Assembly (NCBI RefSeq): GCF_006335145.1
Contig: NZ_VDMN01000001.1
Coordinates: 682,001-746,000 of the forward strand
Direction: 5' to 3'
Source of the DNA: Aliirhizobium smilacinae
Lineage (GTDB): Bacteria; Pseudomonadota; Alphaproteobacteria; Rhizobiales; Rhizobiaceae
DNA: 64,000 bases
Shown: positions 8,678 to 17,985 of the stretch, one piece after another
Numbering within the stretch: position 1 is the first letter of the stretch
Layout of the letters: the number at the start of each line of letters is the position of its first letter
Made by a program: the position numbers and the translations under genes
Notes under the pieces: model-generated
What the model saw: the letters and a program-made list of their open reading frames with translations, nothing else
What the model was told of the DNA's origin: nothing
Database searches by the model: none

Positions 8678-9697
8678 TTACTTAAGCAATTCTGCATTCG
8701 GCGGCCGCAGATGCTCCTCACAGACGTCTCTTACCAAAGCCTCTAAAAGTCTTACCCTCTCAAAGAGCCAGCGCAATTCATCGACGGTGATACTGTAACT
8801 CGGCGAATATCGAGCTTCCACGTAGGCGCGGTCCAGTTGCTCGAACGAGCGCCTCGCCAGTTTTGTATCTCGGGGCCAAGCTTCGATAAGCCGCGGTTCG
8901 ACTCTCTCCGCCGCAGAGCGCAGCACTCGAAGCCTATGCGACTTCGGGCTGTACAAAGTGCAAACAAGCAATGTGCAATGGTAGAAACGTTCGGCTGCTT
9001 GATGTAGGCTAAAAGCCGCCAGATTGTGGTTCGAGCGCTCAGTATAAAACTCTGCACCTCGTTCGAATTCTAATGCATTCGGAAACCATTGATCGAAATA
9101 AGCACGCGCTTCAATGCGCACATCACTGGCCGTCAGTGGCTTGGGACCGACCAGCGGGTGTCCACTTTCCTCGAATAGGGTAATCCCATCACGGAGAAGA
9201 TCCACGAAAAATGGCTTACCGCGCGCAAGCTGGTCATTGGTATCGTGCAATGTATGAACGATAACGTTGACAGGCGTCTGGATCGCTTTGGTGATCATCA
9301 GCTCACGGAGGAAGTGTTCTGAAACGCTCTGCCACAAATCGTTTTCTTCGCTGACAGAATGAATATTAACGACAACCAAGATGTCGTAGTCAGAACGATA
9401 CCCGCTCTTTCGGTCCTCAACCCAGTCGCCTCGGGCATAGGAACCAAATAGGATTACCTTGAGGATGCGACCCGCGCGCTTTTTTTCAGACGTCTTAAAC
9501 TGCTGCGCAGCATCAAACTCATCGAAGATTATCTTCACGGCACGCGCGAGTTCACGGCGCTTTTTCGGCGGTAAGTGGTCGAGAACCTCATCAAAGTGCT
9601 CAGCGGTCGATGCCACAGTGAGTTTTCCTGTTTTCAATAGCTTCAGAAGAGAGGCCCGGGATAAGCCGTCGTCGCATTGCAATCCGCCTCTCTTCAC
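8678..9697 (-). CDS. Fused MNT nucleotidyltransferase-HEPN protein
   Basis: About 339 aa from a GTG at 9697; the exact start is uncertain. The central Pol-beta minimal nucleotidyltransferase core is seen as LFGSYARGDW followed by SDYDILVVV (the GS...DxD metal site). The C-terminal half is helical and HEPN-like, with AAFSLHQAAERFYHC and a conserved HRLRVL. MNT and HEPN domains are usually two separate genes forming a toxin-antitoxin pair in which MNT AMPylates the HEPN RNase. Here both are on one chain. The canonical HEPN RNase motif (R-x4-6-H) is not obvious, so the HEPN half may be a regulatory or substrate-binding module. The gene lies 17 nt downstream of the relaxase gene on the same strand, so it may be mobile-element cargo. 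Confidence 0.8.
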   Translation of the reverse strand: MKRGGLQCDDGLSRASLLKLLKTGKLTVASTAEHFDEVLDHLPPKKRRELARAVKIIFDEFDAAQQFKTSEKKRAGRILKVILFGSYARGDWVEDRKSGYRSDYDILVVVNIHSVSEENDLWQSVSEHFLRELMITKAIQTPVNVIVHTLHDTNDQLARGKPFFVDLLRDGITLFEESGHPLVGPKPLTASDVRIEARAYFDQWFPNALEFERGAEFYTERSNHNLAAFSLHQAAERFYHCTLLVCTLYSPKSHRLRVLRSAAERVEPRLIEAWPRDTKLARRSFEQLDRAYVEARYSPSYSITVDELRWLFERVRLLEALVRDVCEEHLRPPNAELLK

Positions 9698-9714
9698 GAG
9701 TCACGCAACGCGAT

Positions 9715-11799
9715 CTACCTATCATAAAACCTGTCGTCTTCACGGCGCCCGCTTCTGCGGTCTTCTTCTAATTTTCTGTCTTGCTGTTGCGAAATCCGTT
9801 CATCAACCCTTTCACGCCCTTGCTTTGCTAAAAGCGAGTGCTCCATCTTCTCGATTGTTGGATCTGGGGCTGGGTGCCGCGGTCGTTGTGACAAATCGAT
9901 ATGCTCGTATTGCTGGCTCGCCCGCCCATGGCCCGGTATCGTCTCACCTTCGGGTCTCACCTCAGATCCCGCCCTATCGTCCAAATCCGGCTGTGCAGTT
10001 CGCGTATCGGAGGCAGCTTGCTGAGGCTCGGTGCGACGAGCTTGCACCACGCCAACAATGTTGCGCATTGCCGAGGCCAATCCGGCCTTAAGTCGCGGAA
10101 GTTTATAATCTTTTTCTGACATTTCGCCTCCACCCCCTTCGATCGATTGGCTTGCTCCAGCGGGATTTTCGTCTCGTCGGCCTTCGTTACTACGAACTAC
10201 GTGACGTTCCTCAGAACCTGACGCCGTCGTTGACATGTCGCCCCTGTCGCGGCTTTGACCAACTTGCAATGTTTGGACTACCAGGGTCCCCACTGTCGAC
10301 GTTGCGGCCAATGACGCGTGTTGCGCTTGATTGGTTGCGATCTCGCGGGCGACCGCGTCAAATCGGCTTAACATATGTTCAGCGAAGGCCTGTCCTTTCG
10401 CCGTCGAAGCTTGGCTCGCGATATCCGCCCAGATCCGTCTCGTTGACTGGGCCTGGCTTCTCGCCCATGCGGAACTACTCATGTACGGCTTTTGCGAGCG
10501 CTTTTCGTCATAACGCCGCTGGGCTGCGGCACTTGTTCCGACATGGTTGGTCCTACCGACAAAGGAAACGGGACGTACGTCCTTATAACCATAGGCTGGT
10601 GCCTGTAGCGTCTCTTGGCGATGTGTTACTTCAATTGCCATCCCTTGATCCCGCGCGCATTTCGAAAATGAAGCCCGCCATTGATCGAGATCGGTCACCC
10701 AAACTCTGAGGCGATCCCCATAGTTAGAGCGCGTTGCGATCAGCGCGTGCGCATGGAGATGCGGGCGCTTTCCGCCATCGGCCTCGGATTTCGGGTCATG
10801 AATGGGATCATGGATGGCAAAGAGATATCGGTGGCCACCGAACTCATTGAAAAGAAACTGCCGCACGGCTGCCTCAAATGGACCTTTTGAGGCTTCGCTC
10901 GGCGCCGAAATCAAAAGGTGCATGTGGTCGCGTGGGCCGCGGCTTTCGAGTTTTGAGCGCCAGTCCCGCTGAGCAAGCTGATTGGCCTGTTTCGCGCTTC
11001 CGAGCATTATTCCCTGCTCATTGTAGACCTGACCGGGATACGTCTCGACGAGCCTGCGCAACTCGCTTCCGGCAAATCTCACGCCGTGGCCATGGCGGCC
11101 ATATTGAAAAAGCACTTGGCGGGACATCCCGTCCAACGTCTCGCGTAGACGCATCTCCATTTTCGTTTCGGCCTGTTTGTCGATCTCAAGGCGACCTTTT
11201 GCCGGCAGATTAAGAACAAGAACGCCTTCTACACGCGTCTGCGCGTCACTCTGACGAATACCGACGGCGAATGAGCGACCCTCAAATGCGCGATCAAGGG
11301 CGATGATGCTTGCCTCGATTGCCACGGGATCGGATTTCTGGGCGATAAAACTGGCCTGGAAGAGCACGAGGTCGCGGCTTTTTTCACCGCCCGAAAAAAG
11401 CGGCGTCCATTCTTTTGCCGTGTCAGCCGCAACCTGGCGACCGAAAAGGTCCATCCCGATCTCGTTTTCCAGGCGGATCCGCCCGTTACGTGATATGTAG
11501 GATGCAACGCGCGATGTCGCATCGCCACCGCCAAAGGCAAGTAATTTGGTGACAGCCGGCTGTGCGCCGCCGGCGAGACGTTCGAAGCGCTGGCGCATCT
11601 CGATGTTCACCTCGGCCTTGCCACCGGTGCCGCCTCGTCCATAGACAGAACGCTTTGCCACAGGCTCCGAAAATGGCCCCCTTCGTGACTTCTTCCACCA
11701 GTCATCGTCGGCACCGGACGCCGCGCCTTTCAATCTCGATAAGACACTGGCGCGAGCAAGCAACCAATCGTCGATATTTGCTTTGGACGAATCAGCCAT
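9715..11799 (-). CDS. HUH relaxase / mobilization protein
   Basis: A 694-aa DNA-strand transferase that would nick oriT and pilot mobilization. The start at 11799 has a GGAGCAGAGAG ribosome site and overlaps the upstream MobC-like gene by 8 nt. The catalytic region around residues 270-390 includes DHMHLLISAP and the histidine triad (RPHLHAHALIA), as in MobA/MobP/MobQ relaxases. The C-terminal third is charged, Gln/Arg-rich and probably disordered. No coupling protein, helicase domain or type IV secretion genes are visible, so it would be mobilizable rather than self-transmissible. It interrupts the exopolysaccharide locus, which suggests horizontal acquisition or a plasmid or chromid location. 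Confidence 0.85.
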   Translation of the reverse strand: MADSSKANIDDWLLARASVLSRLKGAASGADDDWWKKSRRGPFSEPVAKRSVYGRGGTGGKAEVNIEMRQRFERLAGGAQPAVTKLLAFGGGDATSRVASYISRNGRIRLENEIGMDLFGRQVAADTAKEWTPLFSGGEKSRDLVLFQASFIAQKSDPVAIEASIIALDRAFEGRSFAVGIRQSDAQTRVEGVLVLNLPAKGRLEIDKQAETKMEMRLRETLDGMSRQVLFQYGRHGHGVRFAGSELRRLVETYPGQVYNEQGIMLGSAKQANQLAQRDWRSKLESRGPRDHMHLLISAPSEASKGPFEAAVRQFLFNEFGGHRYLFAIHDPIHDPKSEADGGKRPHLHAHALIATRSNYGDRLRVWVTDLDQWRASFSKCARDQGMAIEVTHRQETLQAPAYGYKDVRPVSFVGRTNHVGTSAAAQRRYDEKRSQKPYMSSSAWARSQAQSTRRIWADIASQASTAKGQAFAEHMLSRFDAVAREIATNQAQHASLAATSTVGTLVVQTLQVGQSRDRGDMSTTASGSEERHVVRSNEGRRDENPAGASQSIEGGGGEMSEKDYKLPRLKAGLASAMRNIVGVVQARRTEPQQAASDTRTAQPDLDDRAGSEVRPEGETIPGHGRASQQYEHIDLSQRPRHPAPDPTIEKMEHSLLAKQGRERVDERISQQQDRKLEEDRRSGRREDDRFYDR

Positions 11800-12169
11800 G
11801 CTCTCTGCTCCGCCGATAATTTCGCGGCGGATCCGTACGCTGCAGGAGCTCCATACAGAGGCCGGCAATAGTACGTTCCATCGCTAAAATGCTGTTTTTT
11901 ATGTCGTTGAGATCCGATCGATCACCACGGTTAAGCGCGATCAGCATCGAGGTCAGGTTGAGGCCCTCACATTTGAGCTCGGCTCTCAAATGCTTGATGA
12001 TCAGGCGATCGTCTTCGGTGAAAAATGGACGGATTTCGGCGCATTCACATACTGCGGACCTGACAAACCCCGAAATCGTCATGTTGTGACGCTTGGAGGC
12101 AACGATAATGGCGGCCATTTCGTCTTCTGTGGTGAAGGCCGACACATGCTTTTCACGGCGTAGCTCCAT
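11792..12169 (-). CDS. MobC-like relaxosome accessory protein
   Basis: A 125-aa protein from the ATG at 12169 (GGAG about 9 nt upstream). The N-terminal part has a ribbon-helix-helix look (VSAFTTEDEMAAIIVASKRH, then MTISGFVRSAV), followed by helices containing LNLTSMLIALNRG. This pattern is typical of plasmid mobilization relaxosome proteins such as MobC. Its stop overlaps the relaxase start by 8 nt, giving a two-gene mob operon. It should bind oriT DNA just upstream and help the relaxase nick. The overlap and partner make the call reasonable despite the short length. Confidence 0.75.
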   Translation of the reverse strand: MELRREKHVSAFTTEDEMAAIIVASKRHNMTISGFVRSAVCECAEIRPFFTEDDRLIIKHLRAELKCEGLNLTSMLIALNRGDRSDLNDIKNSILAMERTIAGLCMELLQRTDPPRNYRRSREHG

Positions 12170-12737
12170 CCGGGCCGTACTCCAACAAGCCATTAAACAG
12201 CTTCTCGTTCATCTAAGACAAAAGCATTTGGTGATTACCTATCACATTGGAGACCATGAACCAAGGCTTCAGGATGGACAAGTCGATGATATATTTAAGC
12301 TATTTCTTGCAGATATCTGCGATCGACCGACATTTCGATCAAGTAGTTTGACCAGGTGATAAAGTGCGCCGGCGACAGCTAGCCTCGCCGATATGAAATT
12401 CACCGACGGATCGCACTGCCTTGACCGTTTCCGTTCAGTGATGTTGAGGACGCGAACCCGCTTTTCAACCCGGGTTTCATCACTTGCGCGGATCGAGTGT
12501 GCACTGCAACCAAAAATAGCAATACTTGAAAATACTCTAACATTAAATCCAACGAACACTCAGAAAACTAAGCCCAGGCAGATAATGCAGCTTTGCCCAG
12601 CACACTTACTGAGTGCAAACTAAATTTAGACATGTGATCACAATACAATATTTAACCAATTATTAAATTCGCCGCTGACAAAGATATGATTGTGCGTTAT
12701 TAGGAAGCCCATAGTCTATCTCAATAATAGGCCAAAA
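12170..12737. other. Gene-free stretch; likely site of oriT and the EPS promoter
   Basis: About 570 bp between the divergent mobC-like gene and the sugar transferase gene, AT-rich from 12500 onward. An origin of transfer would be expected directly upstream of a mobC-relaxase operon. The only compact inverted repeat I noticed near the mob end is at 12231-12245. No convincing coding region is present. Confidence 0.4.
12231..12245. repeat. Short inverted repeat upstream of the mob operon
   Basis: GTGAT-tacct-ATCAC, about 62 nt upstream of the MobC-like start. It could be a relaxosome or operator site; there is no homology evidence. Confidence 0.3.
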
Positions 12738-13442
12738 ATGGTTTCCATGACTATCTCACGGGCGGAAGATAGCGATCCCCCACCAAAGGTTGATTCGATC
12801 GACCAGCGTGATGTTTACGGTTTTAACTCTGCGCAACCTTGGCAACTAGCTGCCAAGAGAGCATTCGATATTGTCTCGGCAAGCCTTGCTCTGCTTGCTT
12901 TGGCACCACTTCTTTTGCTGGTTGCGATCTTGATTAAGATCGAAAGCAGAGGCCCGGTGCTGTTTTATCAAAAGCGTTGGGGTAAGGACTGCCGCCAGAT
13001 AAAGATCTTCAAGTTCCGCTCAATGTATGTGGAGCTTGGTGACGTAAGCGGCGTGGCGCAGACCGTCGTCAACGATCCTCGGGTAACGCGGATCGGTCGC
13101 TTGATCCGTCGCCTCAACGTCGACGAGTTGCCGCAACTGCTTAACGTTTTGAGAGGCGACATGTCGCTGGTTGGACCTCGCTGCCACGCGATTGGCATGC
13201 TTGCGGCCGGCATGCCATATGAAGAATTGGTCCCTGAATATCACCGGCGCCATGTCATGCGGCCTGGCATGACCGGCCTTGCTCAAATGCGCGGCCTTCG
13301 TGGACCTACAGATCGTGCTGCCAAGGCAAAAGCCCGCGTGGCTTGCGATCTGCATTATGTTGCAAATTTTTCGCTGATGCTCGACCTCAAGATTATTTTG
13401 GGAACTATTTATTTCGAGCTTCGCGGTGGCAGGGGTTTTTAG
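12738..13442 (+). CDS. Undecaprenyl-phosphate sugar phosphotransferase (WcaJ/ExoY type)
   Basis: A 234-aa membrane enzyme from the ATG at 12738; a TTG at 12690 is also open. One hydrophobic helix (ASLALLALAPLLLLVAILIKI) precedes the bacterial sugar transferase domain. Diagnostic blocks are GPVLFYQKRWG, IKIFKFRSM, RIGRLIRRLNVDELPQLLNVL and GDMSLVGPR, ending with RPGMTGLAQM. It loads the first sugar-1-phosphate on undecaprenyl phosphate to start repeat-unit assembly. The short form lacking the N-terminal CoA-binding-like domain resembles rhizobial ExoY. Genes for mannose and uronic-acid nucleotide sugars follow on the same strand. Confidence 0.88.
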   Translation: MVSMTISRAEDSDPPPKVDSIDQRDVYGFNSAQPWQLAAKRAFDIVSASLALLALAPLLLLVAILIKIESRGPVLFYQKRWGKDCRQIKIFKFRSMYVELGDVSGVAQTVVNDPRVTRIGRLIRRLNVDELPQLLNVLRGDMSLVGPRCHAIGMLAAGMPYEELVPEYHRRHVMRPGMTGLAQMRGLRGPTDRAAKAKARVACDLHYVANFSLMLDLKIILGTIYFELRGGRGF

Positions 13443-13642
13443 AGGGTAAATACGCGGCTGGTTTCCGCCCCTCTTCCTTTGTCTACGATAAGATGCGCGT
13501 GCCGCAGTCTGCGAGCCGCCTGAGCACATAATACGCGTCTTCAGACGATGCTCGCCTCAAGATTAACGTTAGATCGAGAAATGACTTTTGTTGTAAGGCC
13601 GATCGTTTACACAAGACGACACGGTCATTTGGAAGGTATCCC

Positions 13643-15061
13643 ATGAAGTTCGGCACGAGTGGTCTTAGAGGCCTCGTTACAGATCTCGAAGGTCGCGCAT
13701 CCGCACTTTATTCACACGCTTTCGCCAAACATCTGATTTCATCCGGGCTTGCAAAAAAGGGCGACAAGGTTCTTGTCGGTCGCGACTTGCGTCCTTCTAG
13801 CCCGTCAATCGCGGCAACCTGCATCGGCGCCCTGCGTGATGCTGGACTTGACCCCGTCGACTGTGGCGATGTCTCAACGCCTGTGCTTGCACTTTACGGG
13901 CTTCACATTGGCGCGCCGTCCCTGATGATCACCGGATCTCATATTCCGGCAGATAGAAACGGCATCAAATTTTACCGCGCCGACGGCGAGATTGATAAGG
14001 GCGACGAAGTCAATATCTCAGCAATCGCCGACGAATTGAATAAGGGCGAGGTCTTCGACACGCCAGGCGAAGCTGCGTCTTCGAAAGACGCCGCGCTTGA
14101 TCTTTTCAATAAACGCATAAAATCGGTCCTTGCGACCAATGCTTTGTCGGCGCTTAGAATTGGTGTCTATCAGCATTCGACTGTTGCGCGTTCAATCTTG
14201 GTCGATATTCTCCGTCACTACAGTGCTGACGTCGTCGAGCTTGGTTTTTCAGACATCTTCATTCCGGTGGATACGGAGGCGGTTTCCGCGGAGACAATCG
14301 GATTATTGAAGGGCTGGGCTGGCGAATACAGGCTCGATGCAATTGTCTCGGCTGACGGAGACGGGGATCGACCGCTCGTTGCCGATGAGGCCGGCACCCC
14401 CTTGCGTGGCGACCTGCTCGGTCTTGTGACCGCTCGTGCGCTTTCGGCGAGTGTGGTCGTCACACCCGTCACATCCAATTCGGGTATTGAAGCAAATGGT
14501 CCGTTCGATGTCGTTCGGACCAAGGTCGGCTCTCCTTTCGTGATTGCCGGCATGCAGCAAGCTTTGGATCAGGGACGCTCGGCAGTTATGGGTTTTGAGG
14601 CAAATGGTGGGCTGTTGACAGCGTCAGCTTTCGAACTGTCGGGTGGCACACTTTCACCACTGCCGACCCGTGACAGCTTCCTGCCAATCCTCACCGTGCT
14701 GGCACTTGCGGCGGAGCAGAAAAAACCATTGTCGTCGATCGCTGCCGATTTCAGACTTCCGATCGCAGCTGCAGATCGTCTGGAGAATTTCCCCATCGAA
14801 ACCAGCAGCGCTTTGATGGAATATTTGCGTCAGTCAGAGGCCAATCTGACTGGCTTCCTTTCCACAGTCGGCACGGTACGCTCAGTCACAGATGTTGACG
14901 GTTTGAGAGCGACGCTGACCGATGGATCGGTTGTTCATTTGCGGCCCTCGGGCAATGCTCCGGAGATGCGGTGTTATGTCGAGGCTGACACACAAGACGC
15001 GGCAGAACAGCTACTCCGCGCTAGCCTTCAACTCGTGCGGCAATTTGCCGATCAAAGATAA
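13643..15061 (+). CDS. manB: Phosphomannomutase / phosphoglucomutase
   Basis: A 472-aa alpha-D-phosphohexomutase, converting mannose-6-P to mannose-1-P. The active-site serine loop appears as ITGSHIPADRNGIKF near residue 98, a variant of the usual TASHNP loop. The metal loop is VSADGDGDRP (about 235-245), the sugar loop GFEANGG, and the phosphate loop near RPSGNAPEMR. The start has GGAAGG upstream. It is followed 32 nt later by the GDP-mannose pyrophosphorylase gene, which supports mannose rather than glucose as substrate. Together they supply GDP-mannose to the polysaccharide. Confidence 0.88.
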   Translation: MKFGTSGLRGLVTDLEGRASALYSHAFAKHLISSGLAKKGDKVLVGRDLRPSSPSIAATCIGALRDAGLDPVDCGDVSTPVLALYGLHIGAPSLMITGSHIPADRNGIKFYRADGEIDKGDEVNISAIADELNKGEVFDTPGEAASSKDAALDLFNKRIKSVLATNALSALRIGVYQHSTVARSILVDILRHYSADVVELGFSDIFIPVDTEAVSAETIGLLKGWAGEYRLDAIVSADGDGDRPLVADEAGTPLRGDLLGLVTARALSASVVVTPVTSNSGIEANGPFDVVRTKVGSPFVIAGMQQALDQGRSAVMGFEANGGLLTASAFELSGGTLSPLPTRDSFLPILTVLALAAEQKKPLSSIAADFRLPIAAADRLENFPIETSSALMEYLRQSEANLTGFLSTVGTVRSVTDVDGLRATLTDGSVVHLRPSGNAPEMRCYVEADTQDAAEQLLRASLQLVRQFADQR

Positions 15062-15093
15062 TAGTCTGCGCATCGCGTATTATGGAGAGCGTA

Positions 15094-16521
15094 ATGAGTG
15101 AAAAGATCATTCCTGTGATTATGGCAGGTGGCAAGGGTACGCGCCTGTGGCCCCTTTCCAGGGCAAGCGCTCCCAAGCAGTTCATTCAGTTTGTCGGTGA
15201 CCGAACCCTGTTTCAGGCTACCCTTGAGCGCGTCAGCGATAGCACGGCCTACGAAGCGCCGATTGTCATCACCAACGAAGACTTTCGTTTCCTCGTGGCG
15301 GAACAGGCCCGCGAATTTGGCATCGAACTGTCGGGTGTGCTGCTTGAACCCTCGGCCCGCAACACTGCACCCGCCGTTGCCGCGGCAGCCGCCTACGCGC
15401 TTAAGAAATTCGGCGACGGCGCGACCATCCAGGTTCTTGCCTCCGATCACGAGATCATTGCTGACGAGCACTATACCAAGGCTATTCAGGTTGCTTATAA
15501 AACGGCACGAGCCGGTAAGCTGGTAACTTTTGGTATCGCTCCAACGGAACCCGCAACGGGTTACGGCTATATCGAAGTGGGTGCATCGCTGCCCGCTGGC
15601 GCCAACAGCGTGAAGCGCTTTGTCGAAAAGCCTGATGCCGCGAACGCAAAGAAAATGCTGGACGCGGGCGGTTTTGTCTGGAATTCGGGAATTTTCATGT
15701 TTGGTGCGCAGCAGGTTCTGGAAGAGATCCGCGAACTTGCACCAGCCGTTGCAACCGCTGCGGTCGAAGCCATTGAAAAAGCCAAGGGCGATCTAGACTT
15801 CATTCGCCTCGACGCCGAGGCCTTTGACAAGGCGCCAAATATTTCCATCGACTACGCGGTGATGGAAAAAACAAAAAATGCGGCGGTTGTGCCTGCTTCA
15901 TTCACGTGGTCCGACATGGGCAGCTGGGACGCCGTTTGGAAGCTTGGATCGCAGGACGCATCCGGCAACGTCGTTCTGGGGGAAACAACCCTTATCGATA
16001 CACGAAATTCTCTCGTTTTTTCTCGCCATAGTCATCTTGCGGTGCAAGGGCTTGAAGGTGTTGCCGTTATTGCGAGCGAAGACGCGGTTTACGTCGGCCG
16101 CCTTGAGGATAGCCAAAATGTTGGCGCCCTCGTCAAACATCTGGCGTCTGCCAAATCGACGGCTGCCCTCACCCAGACCCATCCGACATCCTATCGTCCT
16201 TGGGGCGGTTACACGTCGATCTTGAATGGTGACCGTTTTCAGGTGAAGCGCCTCTTCGTAACCCCGGGCAAAAAGCTTTCACTGCAAAAGCACCATCACC
16301 GCTCGGAGCACTGGATTTGCGTGAAGGGAACCGCTGAGGTGACTGTGGGCGACGAGATCAAAATCGTACGCGAGAACGAGTCCGTCTATATCCCGCAGGG
16401 CGAGGTTCACCGCCTTGCCAATCCGGGCAAGATCATGCTCGAGATGATCGAGGTACAAACGGGCTCTTATCTCGGTGAGGACGACATCATTCGTATTGTG
16501 GACGAGTTCGGCCGGGGCTAA
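15094..16521 (+). CDS. manC: Mannose-1-phosphate guanylyltransferase / mannose-6-phosphate isomerase
   Basis: A 475-aa bifunctional enzyme from the ATG at 15094 (GGAGAG 6 nt upstream). The N-terminal nucleotidyltransferase signature is PVIMAGGKGTRLWPLSR with PKQF, and FVEKPD lies mid-domain. The C-terminal cupin isomerase domain has the metal-binding pattern LSLQKHHHRSEHW and YIPQGEVHRLANPG. It makes GDP-mannose from mannose-1-P and interconverts fructose-6-P and mannose-6-P. Length and domain order are standard for AlgA/XanB/NoeJ enzymes. It is co-directional with manB (upstream) and ugd (downstream), a nucleotide-sugar operon. Confidence 0.93.
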   Translation: MSEKIIPVIMAGGKGTRLWPLSRASAPKQFIQFVGDRTLFQATLERVSDSTAYEAPIVITNEDFRFLVAEQAREFGIELSGVLLEPSARNTAPAVAAAAAYALKKFGDGATIQVLASDHEIIADEHYTKAIQVAYKTARAGKLVTFGIAPTEPATGYGYIEVGASLPAGANSVKRFVEKPDAANAKKMLDAGGFVWNSGIFMFGAQQVLEEIRELAPAVATAAVEAIEKAKGDLDFIRLDAEAFDKAPNISIDYAVMEKTKNAAVVPASFTWSDMGSWDAVWKLGSQDASGNVVLGETTLIDTRNSLVFSRHSHLAVQGLEGVAVIASEDAVYVGRLEDSQNVGALVKHLASAKSTAALTQTHPTSYRPWGGYTSILNGDRFQVKRLFVTPGKKLSLQKHHHRSEHWICVKGTAEVTVGDEIKIVRENESVYIPQGEVHRLANPGKIMLEMIEVQTGSYLGEDDIIRIVDEFGRG

Positions 16522-16589
16522 AGCACCCAGCGAGGCGCCATTATCTGGGTCTGGATATGGCGCTATGATTTGAGAAGGAAATTCTTTCA

Positions 16590-17900
16590 ATGCGTATTGT
16601 GATGGTCGGATCGGGTTACGTTGGCCTGGTTTCTGGAGCCTGCTTTGCAGACTTTGGGCACACTGTTGTCTGTGTGGACAAGGCTGCCGAAAAGATTGAA
16701 GCGCTCAATAAGGGTGTCATCCCGATTTTCGAGCCCGGCCTAGACCAGTTGGTCGAGAGCAATGTCAAAGCAAATCGCTTGTCGTTTACGACCGAGCTTG
16801 CTGGACCTGTAGCAGACGCAGATGTTGTCTTCATCGCGGTCGGAACCCCTTCCCGTCGCGGTGACGGACATGCCGACCTTGGTTATGTTTACGCAGCCGC
16901 CCGCGAAATTGCAGATGCGATCAAGGGCTTCACCGTCATCGTGACGAAATCGACGGTTCCGGTCGGTACGGGTGATGAGGTTGAGCGGATCATTCGCGAA
17001 GCCAATCCGGATGCTGATTTTGCAGTTGTCTCCAACCCGGAGTTTCTGCGTGAGGGTGCGGCGATCGAGGACTTCAAGCGACCTGACCGCATTGTCGTCG
17101 GCTTGGTCGATGACCGGGCCCGCAGCGTGATGACGGAAGTCTACCGGCCGCTTTACCTCAACCAGTCGCCTATCCTGTTTACGGGCCGGCGAACGTCGGA
17201 GCTGATTAAGTACGCCGCCAATGGCTTCCTTGCCATGAAGATCACTTTCATCAACGAAATCGCTGACTTGTGCGAACGGGTTGGCGCAGATGTTCAGGAC
17301 GTTTCACGCGGCATTGGCCTTGATGGTCGTATTGGATCGAAATTCCTTCATGCCGGCCCCGGTTATGGCGGGTCCTGCTTTCCCAAGGACACGTTGGCGC
17401 TTGCAAAGACCGCGCAGGACAATGAAAGCCCTATGCGCCTAATCGAGACGACGATTGCCGTCAACGACAGCCGCAAGCGTGCCATGGGGCGCAAAGTGAT
17501 TGCCGCGGTTGGTGGCGATGTGCGCGGTAAAAAGATCGCAGTGTTTGGGCTGACATTTAAGCCGAATACCGACGACATGCGTGACAGCCCGGCTATTTCG
17601 GTCATCCAGACGTTGAAGGACGCAGGCGCAATCGTCGCGGGCTACGATCCGGAGGGTATGGAAAACGCCAAGCAGCTTCTCGATATCGAGTTCACAAGCG
17701 GGCCTTATGAGGCTGCCGACGGCGCCGATGCGGCCGTGCTTGTCACAGAATGGAACGAATTTCGTGCACTTGACCTAGAGCGACTGAAGTCGGTCATGCG
17801 CACGCCGATCCTTGTTGACCTGCGCAATGTCTATCGCAAATCAGAACTTGAGGTGCATGGATTTAGCTATACGAGTATCGGAAAATCGTCCGACATATGA
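16590..17900 (+). CDS. ugd: UDP-glucose 6-dehydrogenase
   Basis: A 436-aa NAD-dependent enzyme oxidising UDP-glucose to UDP-glucuronate. The N-terminal Rossmann motif is VGSGYVGLVSG. The catalytic cysteine lies in GPGYGGSCFPKDT, and the C-terminal domain has GLTFKPNTDDMRDSP. Length and motifs match rhizobial Ugd/RkpK. GDP-mannose dehydrogenase belongs to the same family, and the manBC neighbours make it an alternative, but the N-terminal sequence reads as UDP-glucose type. It ends just before a bidirectional terminator. Confidence 0.88.
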   Translation: MRIVMVGSGYVGLVSGACFADFGHTVVCVDKAAEKIEALNKGVIPIFEPGLDQLVESNVKANRLSFTTELAGPVADADVVFIAVGTPSRRGDGHADLGYVYAAAREIADAIKGFTVIVTKSTVPVGTGDEVERIIREANPDADFAVVSNPEFLREGAAIEDFKRPDRIVVGLVDDRARSVMTEVYRPLYLNQSPILFTGRRTSELIKYAANGFLAMKITFINEIADLCERVGADVQDVSRGIGLDGRIGSKFLHAGPGYGGSCFPKDTLALAKTAQDNESPMRLIETTIAVNDSRKRAMGRKVIAAVGGDVRGKKIAVFGLTFKPNTDDMRDSPAISVIQTLKDAGAIVAGYDPEGMENAKQLLDIEFTSGPYEAADGADAAVLVTEWNEFRALDLERLKSVMRTPILVDLRNVYRKSELEVHGFSYTSIGKSSDI

Positions 17901-17944
17901 GCGGTGCGAGACGCGTTTTGTACTCGCCTCCACTGTCACTAGCA

Positions 17945-17972
17945 AAAAGGGGCCTCTTGCGAGGCCCCTTTT
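17945..17972. terminator. Bidirectional terminator between ugd and a CTERM gene
   Basis: AAAA-GGGGCCTC, loop ttgc, GAGGCCCC-TTTT. The symmetric A/T tracts serve the plus-strand ugd operon and the convergent minus-strand gene at 17986. Confidence 0.9.
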
Positions 17973-17985
17973 CAATTGAACTGCT

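Noticed and set aside
15128..15526. 132-codon frame within manC
   Set aside because: Same-strand shadow; the manC frame carries all conserved motifs.
16535..16563. 7-bp hairpin between manC and ugd (GCGCCAT...ATGGCGC)
   Set aside because: Short stem with a 15-nt loop and no T tract; too weak to call as a terminator in the middle of an apparent operon.
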